From: Acidobacteriota bacterium
GTDB lineage: Bacteria; Acidobacteriota; Terriglobia; Terriglobales; Acidobacteriaceae
DNA: 54,075 nt
NCBI GenBank assembly: GCA_003225455.1
Contig: QIAB01000035.1
Coordinates: 1 to 54,075 of the forward strand
Reading direction: 5' to 3'
Below are positions 18,201 through 24,659 of this stretch, piece by piece (positions within the stretch are counted from its first letter, which is position 1; each line of letters starts with the position of its first letter). The position numbers and the translations under genes are program-made. The notes under the pieces were generated by a model. It saw only the letters and a list, made by a program, of their open reading frames with translations, had not been told where the DNA came from and ran no database searches.

Positions 18201-19289
18201 AAAATCTTGATGCGCATGGGCGGCTTCGACTGTCGCATGCACACGGTGCAGCAGTTCCAACACACTAGGATCGCCGGAAATATCGGTGCGCAGCACCAAT
18301 GGATTGGCAAACAATCCAATGGCACTTAGCGTTTCTGGACAGCTGCGTCCCGATACTTCCGTCCCCAGCACCAAGTCATCCTGTGCGCTGTACCGCCATA
18401 GCAAAATGTTGAAGGCTGTAAGTAGAGCAGTGAACAACGTGACGTGCTGGCTGCGGCTCAGATCCTGCAAACGTTTATACACTGTTGACGAAATCTGCGT
18501 AGTGCAAGTGGCGCCCCGAAAGCTCTGCACGGGCGGGCGCGAGTGGTCTGTTGGCAGGTCCACGCTCGATGGGGCTCCGGCCAGTTGTTGCTTCCAATAG
18601 GCGAGCTGCGATTGCAGTTCGTCATTCAACAATTCTTCCCGCTGGGTTCTCGCGAACTCAAGATATCCACGCGATGCTTCGTCTGGATTCCAGGACTCGC
18701 CTCGAAGCCTGGCCGAATAACAAGCTGCGATTTCCGCAAACAAGATCTGCAGCGACCGTTCATCACAAATAATTCGGTGAACAATCAGCAGCAGAATGTG
18801 TTCTGAAGGAGAGAGCCGGAGAATCTGTGTCCGAAACAGCGGGCCACGGCTCAAATCGAAAGGCTTGCCGACCTCTCCATACAGCAGCTGCGAAACTCGA
18901 CTATCTTTTGTTGCCGCGGGAATATCGCTGAGATCGAGTGATGTCGCAGCAACGGCGTCGCGCGGGAGGATCACCTGCACCGGTTCGCCATGTTCCACGT
19001 GGAATTCAACGCAGAGAATTTCGTGCCACCCGGCCACTGCATTCAGCGCACTTTGCACCGCATCTAGGTCCAGCGGTCCGTCCAGCCGCACGGCGAAGGC
19101 GGGGTTGTAAACTCCGTTGCCGGGTTCCAGACGATCCAGTACCCACAAGCGTTGCTGCGCAAGTGAAAGCGGAAACGAGCGGCGCTGTGCCTCACTCGCG
19201 CTTGACACGTGGGAGCCTGATTCCAAGGCTTGGCCTTCGGACGTGTTTGCCATACCTGGCTTATGGATCTCCAAGCCCAAACTCTGCAT
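15225..19289 (-). CDS. Single-module non-ribosomal peptide synthetase (C-A-T-TE)
   Basis: About 1354 residues from the first ATG (19289); an ATG at 19253 and a TTG at 19301 are alternatives. Order: condensation (about 35-470; SLAQQRLWVLDRLEPG), adenylation (about 485-985; YTSGSTGKPKG, NMYGPTETT, GEICIGGEGLARGYF), carrier (DNFFDLGGHSLM, Ser as pantetheine site), thioesterase (about 1090-1330). The condensation active site reads HRIICDE instead of HHxxxDG (residues 171-177), so its catalytic His is missing. The thioesterase nucleophile elbow is GMCEG with Cys near 1169. Adenylation pocket residues I extract are D-I-L-Q-V-G-M-I-W(-K), close to codes I recall for glycine. As first gene of a train with flippase and sulfotransferase, it probably activates one amino acid for attachment to a partner molecule. 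Confidence 0.9.
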   Translation of the reverse strand: MQSLGLEIHKPGMANTSEGQALESGSHVSSASEAQRRSFPLSLAQQRLWVLDRLEPGNGVYNPAFAVRLDGPLDLDAVQSALNAVAGWHEILCVEFHVEHGEPVQVILPRDAVAATSLDLSDIPAATKDSRVSQLLYGEVGKPFDLSRGPLFRTQILRLSPSEHILLLIVHRIICDERSLQILFAEIAACYSARLRGESWNPDEASRGYLEFARTQREELLNDELQSQLAYWKQQLAGAPSSVDLPTDHSRPPVQSFRGATCTTQISSTVYKRLQDLSRSQHVTLFTALLTAFNILLWRYSAQDDLVLGTEVSGRSCPETLSAIGLFANPLVLRTDISGDPSVLELLHRVHATVEAAHAHQDFPFEQLVDELNPERDLSRNPLFQIAFSMRPPAVRQWQIPGVTVTPVEIEAKTERFDLSVNVVERDGRLDAKFSYNHDLFKVETISRMAGYFRKLLEEMVADPARRVSELPLLGDAEQKLILAEFNQTEFDYPRNACLHELLAAQAKCTPAAIAVQFEGRSLTYARLDARANQLASLLRKLGVQREVLVGLCVERSLEMVVALLGILKAGGAYVPLDPAYPSDRIKYVLDDAQVKVLITQESLLSSLPSTSAAVVCLDPEWKALTGESELEIPADVSPENLAYVIYTSGSTGKPKGVQLEHRSVVNFLCSMQREPGLSRNDVLVAVTTLSFDIAGLEMYLPLLAGARLVVASREQTYDGRLLAQLMERCGTTVMQATPATWRLLLESGWKGDRKLKVLVGGEALPSELAHQLVECCGEVWNMYGPTETTIWSTVYRVRDKHDGTVPIGRPIANTRTYVLDANRNLVPIGVPGEICIGGEGLARGYFQRPELTAERFVPDPFSTNSEAHMYRTGDLARFLPDGNIQYLGRMDNQVKIRGFRIELGEIESVLAEHSAVQAAVVVAREDKPGDKRLVAYVVFVPGKYASSLELRASLKERLPEYMIPSAVVNMDALPLTPNAKINRRALPAPDWSQGESAPSIAARDQLETMLVKIWQKVLGIPGVGVTDNFFDLGGHSLMAARLLSEVEKVAGRQIPLSALFRGATVESLAKLIREGGEANPDPVVMEIQRGGDGLPFFAVASPGVETLGFGLLARHMGPDQTVYKLQGHAPVVVGRPFAEEDLRSLSREYIAAMRAVQPEGPYCLGGMCEGVQIAERMVCDLETQGQEVSLLAIFDTWVLQHSQRLWLWRIEYFRQRLRELTKMNFSQQWEICKRAVSSEWRKLTGKSLGRSEWYRAYWPEGFTPSRFRAPVILFKRPKQPFYYVDDPEMGWGQRSQGGVEIHEIEFDHDELLREPYVRPVGEQLAACVKRLGKRPRESEFQALEASLISSSSN

Positions 19290-19605
19290 TTGATCTGCCA
19301 AGCCGGATTTGGAGAATCTGCAATTTCGTCATTTGGCCTGTTCGTAACTTGCTGATATTGCCGAATTTACATTTCAATCGATGTGTTTCCGCCAGCTTCT
19401 CTTTTCAAAATGCGCAAGAAGTTGCAGATTTCAAGTCCCTCGCTTCGGTCAGCGCAAGCGAGCTCGGCAAAGAGATTATAGTCGAGAGTTGACGGCTTCA
19501 GTAGCGGCAGGTCCTACTTTCCACATGACGACATTGTCTTCAAAACCGGCTCTGCAAGCGAGTATCATGGAGCGCGGTCTTATAGGCGGAAGGAGCATTT
19601 TGCGT
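19290..19605. other. Divergent intergenic region upstream of the NRPS train
   Basis: 316 bp between the leftward NRPS and a rightward small gene. It contains a 13-base inverted pair with one mismatch, AATCTGCAATTTC (19315-19327) and GAAGTTGCAGATT (19418-19430), about 90 bp apart, which could be an operator or chance. The promoter for the NRPS-to-cysQ genes should lie here. No gene seen. Confidence 0.4.
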
Positions 19606-20040
19606 ATGAAGCAATTTTCGTTAATTTGCTTAGGACTCGGAATGTCGTTTCTTTTGGGTTTCGCTCAGAGCACAAAACCTGCTACGGTACTTCGCCACCG
19701 CACGAAAGCAAGAGCGGTGCCTTCGATCACGGGAGCAGCTCCCCGCCACGCGATTACAGCGCCAGATCCTAAGCTGCGTGTAAAAACCGGCAGTGTCGAT
19801 GCCCAGCTTAACAGCCTGGAGCGCGACACCGTTAAATCTGCAGGAGCGCAGAGCAAGAACCAGAGCAATAAAACTGCTCATGCCGAGGCGCCGAAATCGA
19901 ACGACACCGCTGCAGGCCGAAAGCCGATGAATTTTCGTTACCAGGCGCCGACCGGTGTTTCCAAGGGAAATCAAGCCAGCCAGCTGTCATCCGGGAACAA
20001 ATCGCGTCCACAGCGGAGGTTTAGTTCCGGCGCTCGCTAG
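19606..20040 (+). CDS. Small secreted basic protein of unknown function
   Basis: 144 residues from the ATG at 19606, chosen because GGAAGGAG lies upstream at good spacing and because it opens a clean signal peptide, MKQFSLICLGLGMSFLLGFAQ. The mature part is low-complexity, rich in Ser, Lys, Asn and Ala, with no family I recognise; the C terminus is strongly basic (RPQRRFSSGAR). An upstream extension of the frame to 19381 exists but lacks a start signal. The last six codons and the stop lie inside the 34-bp repeat copy at 20021-20054, so the natural C terminus may have been replaced by repeat sequence. Export to the periplasm is likely; function is unknown. Confidence 0.6.
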   Translation: MKQFSLICLGLGMSFLLGFAQSTKPATVLRHRTKARAVPSITGAAPRHAITAPDPKLRVKTGSVDAQLNSLERDTVKSAGAQSKNQSNKTAHAEAPKSNDTAAGRKPMNFRYQAPTGVSKGNQASQLSSGNKSRPQRRFSSGAR

Positions 20041-20054
20041 TTCCTTGGCTGCGT
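20021..20054. repeat. 34-bp direct repeat, copy 1
   Basis: Matches 22618-22651 in the same orientation at about 31 of 34 positions, with the identical core CCGGCGCTCGCTAGTTCC. The palindromic CTAG within it provides the TAG stop of the small secreted protein. Together the copies bracket the beta-propeller/CARDB gene. Confidence 0.75.
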
Positions 20055-20161
20055 GGTTCATGCTGGGGCTGGGGAGTTGTTCCGGGAGTGGGGTCATCGT
20101 GAACTGGAGACGCCGAGCCGGACGGTAGTGCGCTTCTATAGCGAAAGGGGCACGGCGAGAA

Positions 20162-22591
20162 GTGGATCAAGGAGGGAAGCAGGCGGTGAAAATGGCTCGT
20201 CTTTCCTGTCACCGTTTCCGCTCCAACGAGATGCGGCTGGCGCGTAATGTCGCTCCAACGTGCGAGATCACAACTGAACTGGCCGCCCCCAAATGGCGGG
20301 CTGCATCGTTCGCCTTCTGTGAAGACTTTCGGATAGTCCGCTTTTTGTCGGTTTTGCTGCTGACATTGTTCTTTGCGTGGGTGCACCTGCTGGCCCAAAC
20401 CTCAGTCACAACCTGGCACTATGACAATGCGCGGACGAGCGCGAACACGAGCGAGACCGTGCTCACTCCATCGAATGTAAACAGCACCAGTTTCGGGAAA
20501 CTAGCTACCTTGCCGGTTGATGGCTTCGTCGTAGGACATCCACTATACCTTCCGAGCGTAAACGTTGTTGGACAAGGCGTGCACAACGTCGTGTACGTGG
20601 CCACTATGCATGACAGCGTCTACGCATTCGATGCTGACAGCGCCAATACCTCGCCCTTGTGGATGACTAGCATCTTTACCTATAGCCCGGCGGGTGCGAC
20701 GTCGGTTCCAGCGACTGTGAAGAAGGATTCAGGAACCACTCGATGGACCGAGGTAGGCATCATCTCGACTCCGGTAATTGATCCTGTAACCGGCACCCTC
20801 TATCTGGTTGCGGAGACCTATGAGAACGGCAACGTAATCCATCGGCTTCATGCGCTTGATGTCACCAGCGGGCTGGAAAAGTTCGGTGGTCCGACTACGA
20901 TAGCCGCGACCTACACCCTAAACGGTGTCACTACTACTTTTGTGGACCTCTACCAAATGAATCGGCCGGGGCTGCTGCTGGCCAATGGCCATATCTACAT
21001 CGCCTTTGGCTCTAATTGCTGTAATGCCTACAGTCAGGGATGGGTGCTTGCTTATAACGCGACCACACTGCAGCAAGAAGGTGCGTATACCGCTGAGCCT
21101 GGCAAAATCCTCGCTTCCATATGGCAAAAGGGTGCAGGTCTTTCCGCCGACGGCGACGGAAACATTTACGCTGAAACTTCAGAAGGTTTCTATGCAGTAG
21201 GCACGAACTTGTCAATCAGCGTGTTGAAGCTTACCCAGACAGGAACCTCTCTCGCCCTAACCGACTGGTTCACTCCCTACAATCATCAATACCTCTCCGA
21301 CAAGGATTTGGACCTGAACGATGGCGTTCTTATTTTGCCGGACCAGTTGGGGCCACATGAAGCGATCGCTGAAGGCAAAGAAGGCACAATCTATCTTTTG
21401 GACCGAGAGAGCATGGGCCACCTATGTTCGAATTGCACTACCGGGGACACGCAGATTGTGCAGGAAATACCCCAGGGCGCTGGCAGACAAAGCGGTACGC
21501 CTGTTTATTGGAACAACACCGTATATTTCACCGGTCAGTCCAGCCCTGTATTTGCGTACACACTTAGCAATGGTGCGCTTGTAATTCCGCCTTCCGCGCA
21601 GTCCATCAAGATGGGCGGTGGAGGACACGCCATCATTACGGCCAATGGAAATTCCAATGGGATTCTCTGGTTCATCAATGGAAATAAGAACCTGTGGGCG
21701 ATGGACGCGATTACGTTGCAGACCCTGTACACCAGCAACCAAGCTGCGAACGGCCGAGACACTTTGCCAGCGCTGGCTCATTTCGCAACGCCCATTGCTG
21801 CCGATGGAAAAGTATTTGTCGGAACCCAGAACAGCCTTATCGTGTATGGACTACTCCCGCATGCCGGCTTACCCGACCTGACGGAGAGCAGCGTGACCAA
21901 TCCGCCCGCAACTGTTCTGGACGGCAGCAGCTTCTCTGTCACCGACACGGTGCAGAACATCGGCAGTGCGCCTGCCGCTGCTTCGATCACGCGCTACTAC
22001 CTCTCCACGACGACCTCGAAGAGCGGCGCTCGTCTGCTGACGGGCAGCCGCGCTGTGCCCTCGCTGGCCCCCAGCGCCACCTCGAGCGGCACTGTGACCG
22101 TGACGGTCAGTGCGGGTACGGCAGGCGGAACCTATTTCTTGCTGGCCTGCGGCGACTACACCCTCGTGGTCCCGGAAACAAACGAGAGCAACAACTGCAA
22201 GGCTTCGGCCACGCAAGTCACAGTGAGCGGTCCGGATCTCGTCGAAACGGCTGTAAGTGATCCGCCCAACACCGTAACCCCGGGTGGCACATTCTCCATC
22301 ACCGACACCGTGCAAAACATCGGCAATGCGACTGCGGCAGCTTCGACCACGCGCTACTACCTCTCAACCACGACCTCGAAGACCGTCAGCAGCATCCTCC
22401 TGACGGGTAGCCGCTCGGTACCTTCGCTCGCACCCGCGGCAACATCCAGCGGCAACGCCTCCGTTACCGTCCCATCCACGCTGCCGAGCGGGACGTATTT
22501 CTTGCTGGCGTGCTCGGATGACACAAAACTCGTTTCAGAAACCAACGAGACCAACAACTGCAAGGCCTCGGCCACCACGACCACGCACTAA
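20162..22591 (+). CDS. Secreted PQQ-like beta-propeller protein with two C-terminal CARDB domains
   Basis: 809 residues from a GTG; in-frame ATGs at 20192 and 20231 are equally plausible starts. A membrane-crossing signal IVRFLSVLLLTLFFAWVHLL ending in AQ implies export. Residues about 80-570 form a repeat-rich propeller with blade motifs such as DSVYAFDADS and HRLHALDVTSG, like PQQ- or Kelch-type propellers; I see no certain cofactor site. Residues about 571-690 and 691-809 are two CARDB (cell-adhesion related) beta-sandwiches, each starting PDL and containing TDTVQNIG, YYLSTTTSK, GTYFLLAC and ETNE-NNCKAS. The protein is likely cell-surface and adhesive. Isolated on its strand and flanked by a direct repeat; ligand unknown. 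Confidence 0.82.
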   Translation: MDQGGKQAVKMARLSCHRFRSNEMRLARNVAPTCEITTELAAPKWRAASFAFCEDFRIVRFLSVLLLTLFFAWVHLLAQTSVTTWHYDNARTSANTSETVLTPSNVNSTSFGKLATLPVDGFVVGHPLYLPSVNVVGQGVHNVVYVATMHDSVYAFDADSANTSPLWMTSIFTYSPAGATSVPATVKKDSGTTRWTEVGIISTPVIDPVTGTLYLVAETYENGNVIHRLHALDVTSGLEKFGGPTTIAATYTLNGVTTTFVDLYQMNRPGLLLANGHIYIAFGSNCCNAYSQGWVLAYNATTLQQEGAYTAEPGKILASIWQKGAGLSADGDGNIYAETSEGFYAVGTNLSISVLKLTQTGTSLALTDWFTPYNHQYLSDKDLDLNDGVLILPDQLGPHEAIAEGKEGTIYLLDRESMGHLCSNCTTGDTQIVQEIPQGAGRQSGTPVYWNNTVYFTGQSSPVFAYTLSNGALVIPPSAQSIKMGGGGHAIITANGNSNGILWFINGNKNLWAMDAITLQTLYTSNQAANGRDTLPALAHFATPIAADGKVFVGTQNSLIVYGLLPHAGLPDLTESSVTNPPATVLDGSSFSVTDTVQNIGSAPAAASITRYYLSTTTSKSGARLLTGSRAVPSLAPSATSSGTVTVTVSAGTAGGTYFLLACGDYTLVVPETNESNNCKASATQVTVSGPDLVETAVSDPPNTVTPGGTFSITDTVQNIGNATAAASTTRYYLSTTTSKTVSSILLTGSRSVPSLAPAATSSGNASVTVPSTLPSGTYFLLACSDDTKLVSETNETNNCKASATTTTH
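21872..22588 (+). repeat. Tandem 360-bp duplication encoding two CARDB domains
   Basis: Unit 1 is 21872-22231 and unit 2 is 22232-22588, in frame (120 codons). Long DNA identities such as TCGAAGA...GCCGCTC and CAACAACTGCAAGGC persist, so this looks like a fairly recent in-gene duplication of an adhesion domain. Confidence 0.8.
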
Positions 22592-22617
22592 AACCAGTCC
22601 GGGTCTACGGCGCAGGG

Positions 22618-22651
22618 TTAGTCCCGGCGCTCGCTAGTTCCGTGGCTGGGT
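22618..22651. repeat. 34-bp direct repeat, copy 2
   Basis: Second copy of the repeat at 20021-20054. Here the complement of the central CTAG provides the stop codon of the leftward GT2 gene, the mirror of what copy 1 does for the rightward gene. Confidence 0.75.
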
Positions 22652-23407
22652 TTCAGTGGGTGCCAACTTCTGGTTTCGTGTCTGCGCAGATTGGAATGGA
22701 GATTCGGCAGCTTTCACCGGCTCCTTGAGTGAATATTTCAGCAAGCACCACAACGCGCGGACGCCATCTTTCCATCCGATCTTCTTTCCTTCCTCGTAAG
22801 TGCGCCCCCAGTAGCTGATGCCAACTTCATAAATCCGCAGCTTCCGCTTGGCGACTTTGACTGTGATCTCCGGCTCGAAGCCGAAGCGATCTTCCTCGAT
22901 CGGAATCGACTGAATTACCTCACGCCGAAATGCTTTGTAGCAGGTCTCCATATCACTCAGGTTGATGTTGGTAAGGCAATTGGAAAGCAACGTGAGGATC
23001 GAGTTTCCTACTGAGTGCCAAAAGTACAACACGCGGTGGGGTCCGCTGCCGAGGAAACGTGATCCATATACCACATCAGCTTTGCCTTGAACGAGAGGAT
23101 CAAGCAGGGTGGGGTAGTCCTGCGGATCGTATTCGAGGTCCGCATCTTGAATGATTACGTAATCGCCCGTTGCTTCTTGTATCCCGCGCCGAAGCGCTGC
23201 GCCTTTACCCATGTTGCGCGGTTGCAGAAACATCCGAACGTTTCGATGCTCGCTCTGCAAGTCGGCCAGCATTTCTCGCGAACCATCTCCCGAACCATCA
23301 TCCACACACAGCACCTCCATCTCGAACGGGAGCGACAGCACGCGTTCTACTACAGAGCGCAGTGTGTTGCGCTCGTTGTAGATCGGTATGACCACAGATA
23401 GTTTCAT
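22634..23407 (-). CDS. Glycosyltransferase family 2 (dolichyl-phosphate mannosyltransferase-like)
   Basis: 257 residues, one GT-A domain. The N-terminal strand [28 protein letters not shown] (nucleotide-binding Asp) and [11 protein letters not shown] (DxD-type metal site) define the DPM1/polyprenyl-phosphate hexosyltransferase subgroup, followed by VVYGSRFLG and the conserved [13 protein letters not shown]. The enzyme should transfer a sugar from a nucleotide donor to polyprenyl phosphate at the inner membrane face. No C-terminal membrane helices, so it is the soluble DPM1 type. The C-terminal tail is polar and its last codons fall within the direct repeat at 22618-22651. The convergent neighbour is the CARDB protein; no functional link is evident. 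Confidence 0.9.
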   Translation of the reverse strand: MKLSVVIPIYNERNTLRSVVERVLSLPFEMEVLCVDDGSGDGSREMLADLQSEHRNVRMFLQPRNMGKGAALRRGIQEATGDYVIIQDADLEYDPQDYPTLLDPLVQGKADVVYGSRFLGSGPHRVLYFWHSVGNSILTLLSNCLTNINLSDMETCYKAFRREVIQSIPIEEDRFGFEPEITVKVAKRKLRIYEVGISYWGRTYEEGKKIGWKDGVRALWCLLKYSLKEPVKAAESPFQSAQTRNQKLAPTETQPRN

Positions 23408-24063
23408 ATTTGAGATCTGCTCGAGAATCTACATCCAGCCCTTTCATATTATTGTATTGAAAAATTCACAATGTCCACAGGACCAGACCAGAAGCCTTGC
23501 CCAAAGGAAAGTGTAATTACTTCCAGGAACACTGAGAAATTACAGGAATTTTGTCATAGGGCATTTGCCTTAGCCTAAAGAAAATAATGCACATGCGGCG
23601 AGTATTCTATTTGTCAACTCGCCATTCTTACGCTTAGGTGCCGAACAAGCGGCAGGTAACGGCAGAATAACTGACAAATGATAAGGTGAACGACCTAACC
23701 AAAATGTCTCCTCAACGTGTCAGGATTGTTTTCAATCGACGCCCAGCTGCTGTTCTTGTATCGAAAATACTGGCATCGACCCAATCCGGTTCTCATAATT
23801 CCATTGCATCGGGCGCAATGATTATCAGTCGCTTGCGCTCTCCTGGAAATCTCCGACGTTTAGTGTGCCATGGCCGCGTTTTGCAACTCTTCATCAATTT
23901 ATGAAGACAGCCACTCACGTTGGCATTTTGAGTGCTATGAATTTTGGAAGAAGTCGCAATAAATTTGAAGGTCCACCGGAACTGGGTGAGCAACGGTCTG
24001 TCCTGATGTTCGCGTAGTTCTTGGCGGGATGTTGGCGGACATTCATTAACCAGGGGAAATGCA
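23408..24063. other. Intergenic region upstream of LuxR-type genes
   Basis: 656 bp, visibly richer in A/T than its surroundings, without a convincing gene. The short open frames at 23686-23904 (plus) and 23793-23993 (minus) have no start signal and no family features. It should contain promoters for the GT2 gene (left) and the HTH genes (right); GGGGAAATGCA directly precedes the ATG at 24064. A small RNA cannot be excluded. Confidence 0.45.
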
Positions 24064-24585
24064 ATGAAAGAAAGAACAATCCGACTGGGTCCCCGTGAGC
24101 AGCAGATTACAGAATTGCTGCTTCAAGGCTGTGACAACTCCGAGATTGCCGGGCAGCTTCAGATGGCCCGGCGAACAGTGAAGGCACACTTCAATCGGCT
24201 GTTTATGCGATTCGGAATCACCGGCGGAATTAAACGAGTAAAACTAGCGACCATGCTATATCGGAGGCAGATATGTTCGGAGGAGAGCGTTTTGGCAGTC
24301 GAGCACCCAGCGCAACTGAACAACGGGTTATCGAGCTCGTTGCACAAGGGTTCAAGAACCGGGAAGTTGCGCAACAAATTGGAACCACAGAACACGTCGT
24401 CAAAAATTACTTACGGATCATCTACGACAAGCTCGGGCTTTGGAACCGGGTCGAGCTCGCCCTCTGGTATGAAGCCCGCAGACACGAATCCCTCGTCCAT
24501 GCCTGACGTGCTTGAGAGCTGGGAACACAGCGTCCTCAACCTCGACCGGCAAGAACTGGGGCCGCAGGATTTCCTCGAGCATTAA
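24064..24585 (+). CDS. LuxR/GerE-type helix-turn-helix protein, upstream member of an overlapping pair
   Basis: Open for 173 residues. Residues about 8-68 are a GerE-type DNA-binding domain: LGPREQQITELLLQGCDNSE, IAGQLQMARRTVKAHFNRLF, then a short helix ending MLYRRQ. The ATG has a purine-rich site (AGGGGAAATG). From about residue 70 on, the sequence turns into an S/T/G-rich tail with no family resemblance, exactly where a second HTH gene begins in another frame (24273). The tail may be an over-run of an originally shorter protein, or the two domains may once have been one protein. There is no receiver or ligand domain, so regulation of this protein is not evident. Targets unknown. Confidence 0.65.
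   Translation: MKERTIRLGPREQQITELLLQGCDNSEIAGQLQMARRTVKAHFNRLFMRFGITGGIKRVKLATMLYRRQICSEESVLAVEHPAQLNNGLSSSLHKGSRTGKLRNKLEPQNTSSKITYGSSTTSSGFGTGSSSPSGMKPADTNPSSMPDVLESWEHSVLNLDRQELGPQDFLEH
24273..24506 (+). CDS. Small LuxR/GerE-type helix-turn-helix protein nested in the preceding frame
   Basis: 77 residues, essentially only a GerE domain: SATEQRVIELVAQGFKNREV, AQQIGTTEHVVKNYLRIIYD, then KLGLWNRVELALWYEARR. The ATG is preceded by a textbook CGGAGG at six-base spacing, which argues for independent translation. It lies wholly inside the upstream HTH open frame but in a different frame. Stand-alone single-HTH proteins of this kind occur widely in acidobacteria (recollection) and bind DNA as dimers; no signal-sensing domain is present. 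Followed by a strong hairpin terminator at 24605-24634. Confidence 0.75.
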   Translation: MFGGERFGSRAPSATEQRVIELVAQGFKNREVAQQIGTTEHVVKNYLRIIYDKLGLWNRVELALWYEARRHESLVHA

Positions 24586-24604
24586 ACCGCAGTCATTTAC
24601 CCTG

Positions 24605-24634
24605 AAAGGCCTTCGGCAGCACCGAGGGCCTTTT
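24605..24634 (+). terminator. Hairpin terminator, probably bidirectional
   Basis: AAAGGCC-T-TCGG pairs with CCGA-G-GGCCTTT around loop CAGCA, followed by TTTT on the plus strand. The same hairpin is preceded by AAA, so it also ends in T residues when read leftward for the gene ending at 24660. A second small perfect hairpin, TCCCACA-C-TGTGGGA, follows at 24637-24651. Confidence 0.8.
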
Positions 24635-24659
24635 GGTCCCACACTGTGGGAGCCAGTTT

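Noticed and set aside
23686-23904. 72-codon open frame on the plus strand in the 656-bp intergenic region
   Set aside because: No start signal, no hydrophobic or motif pattern; composition looks like chance.
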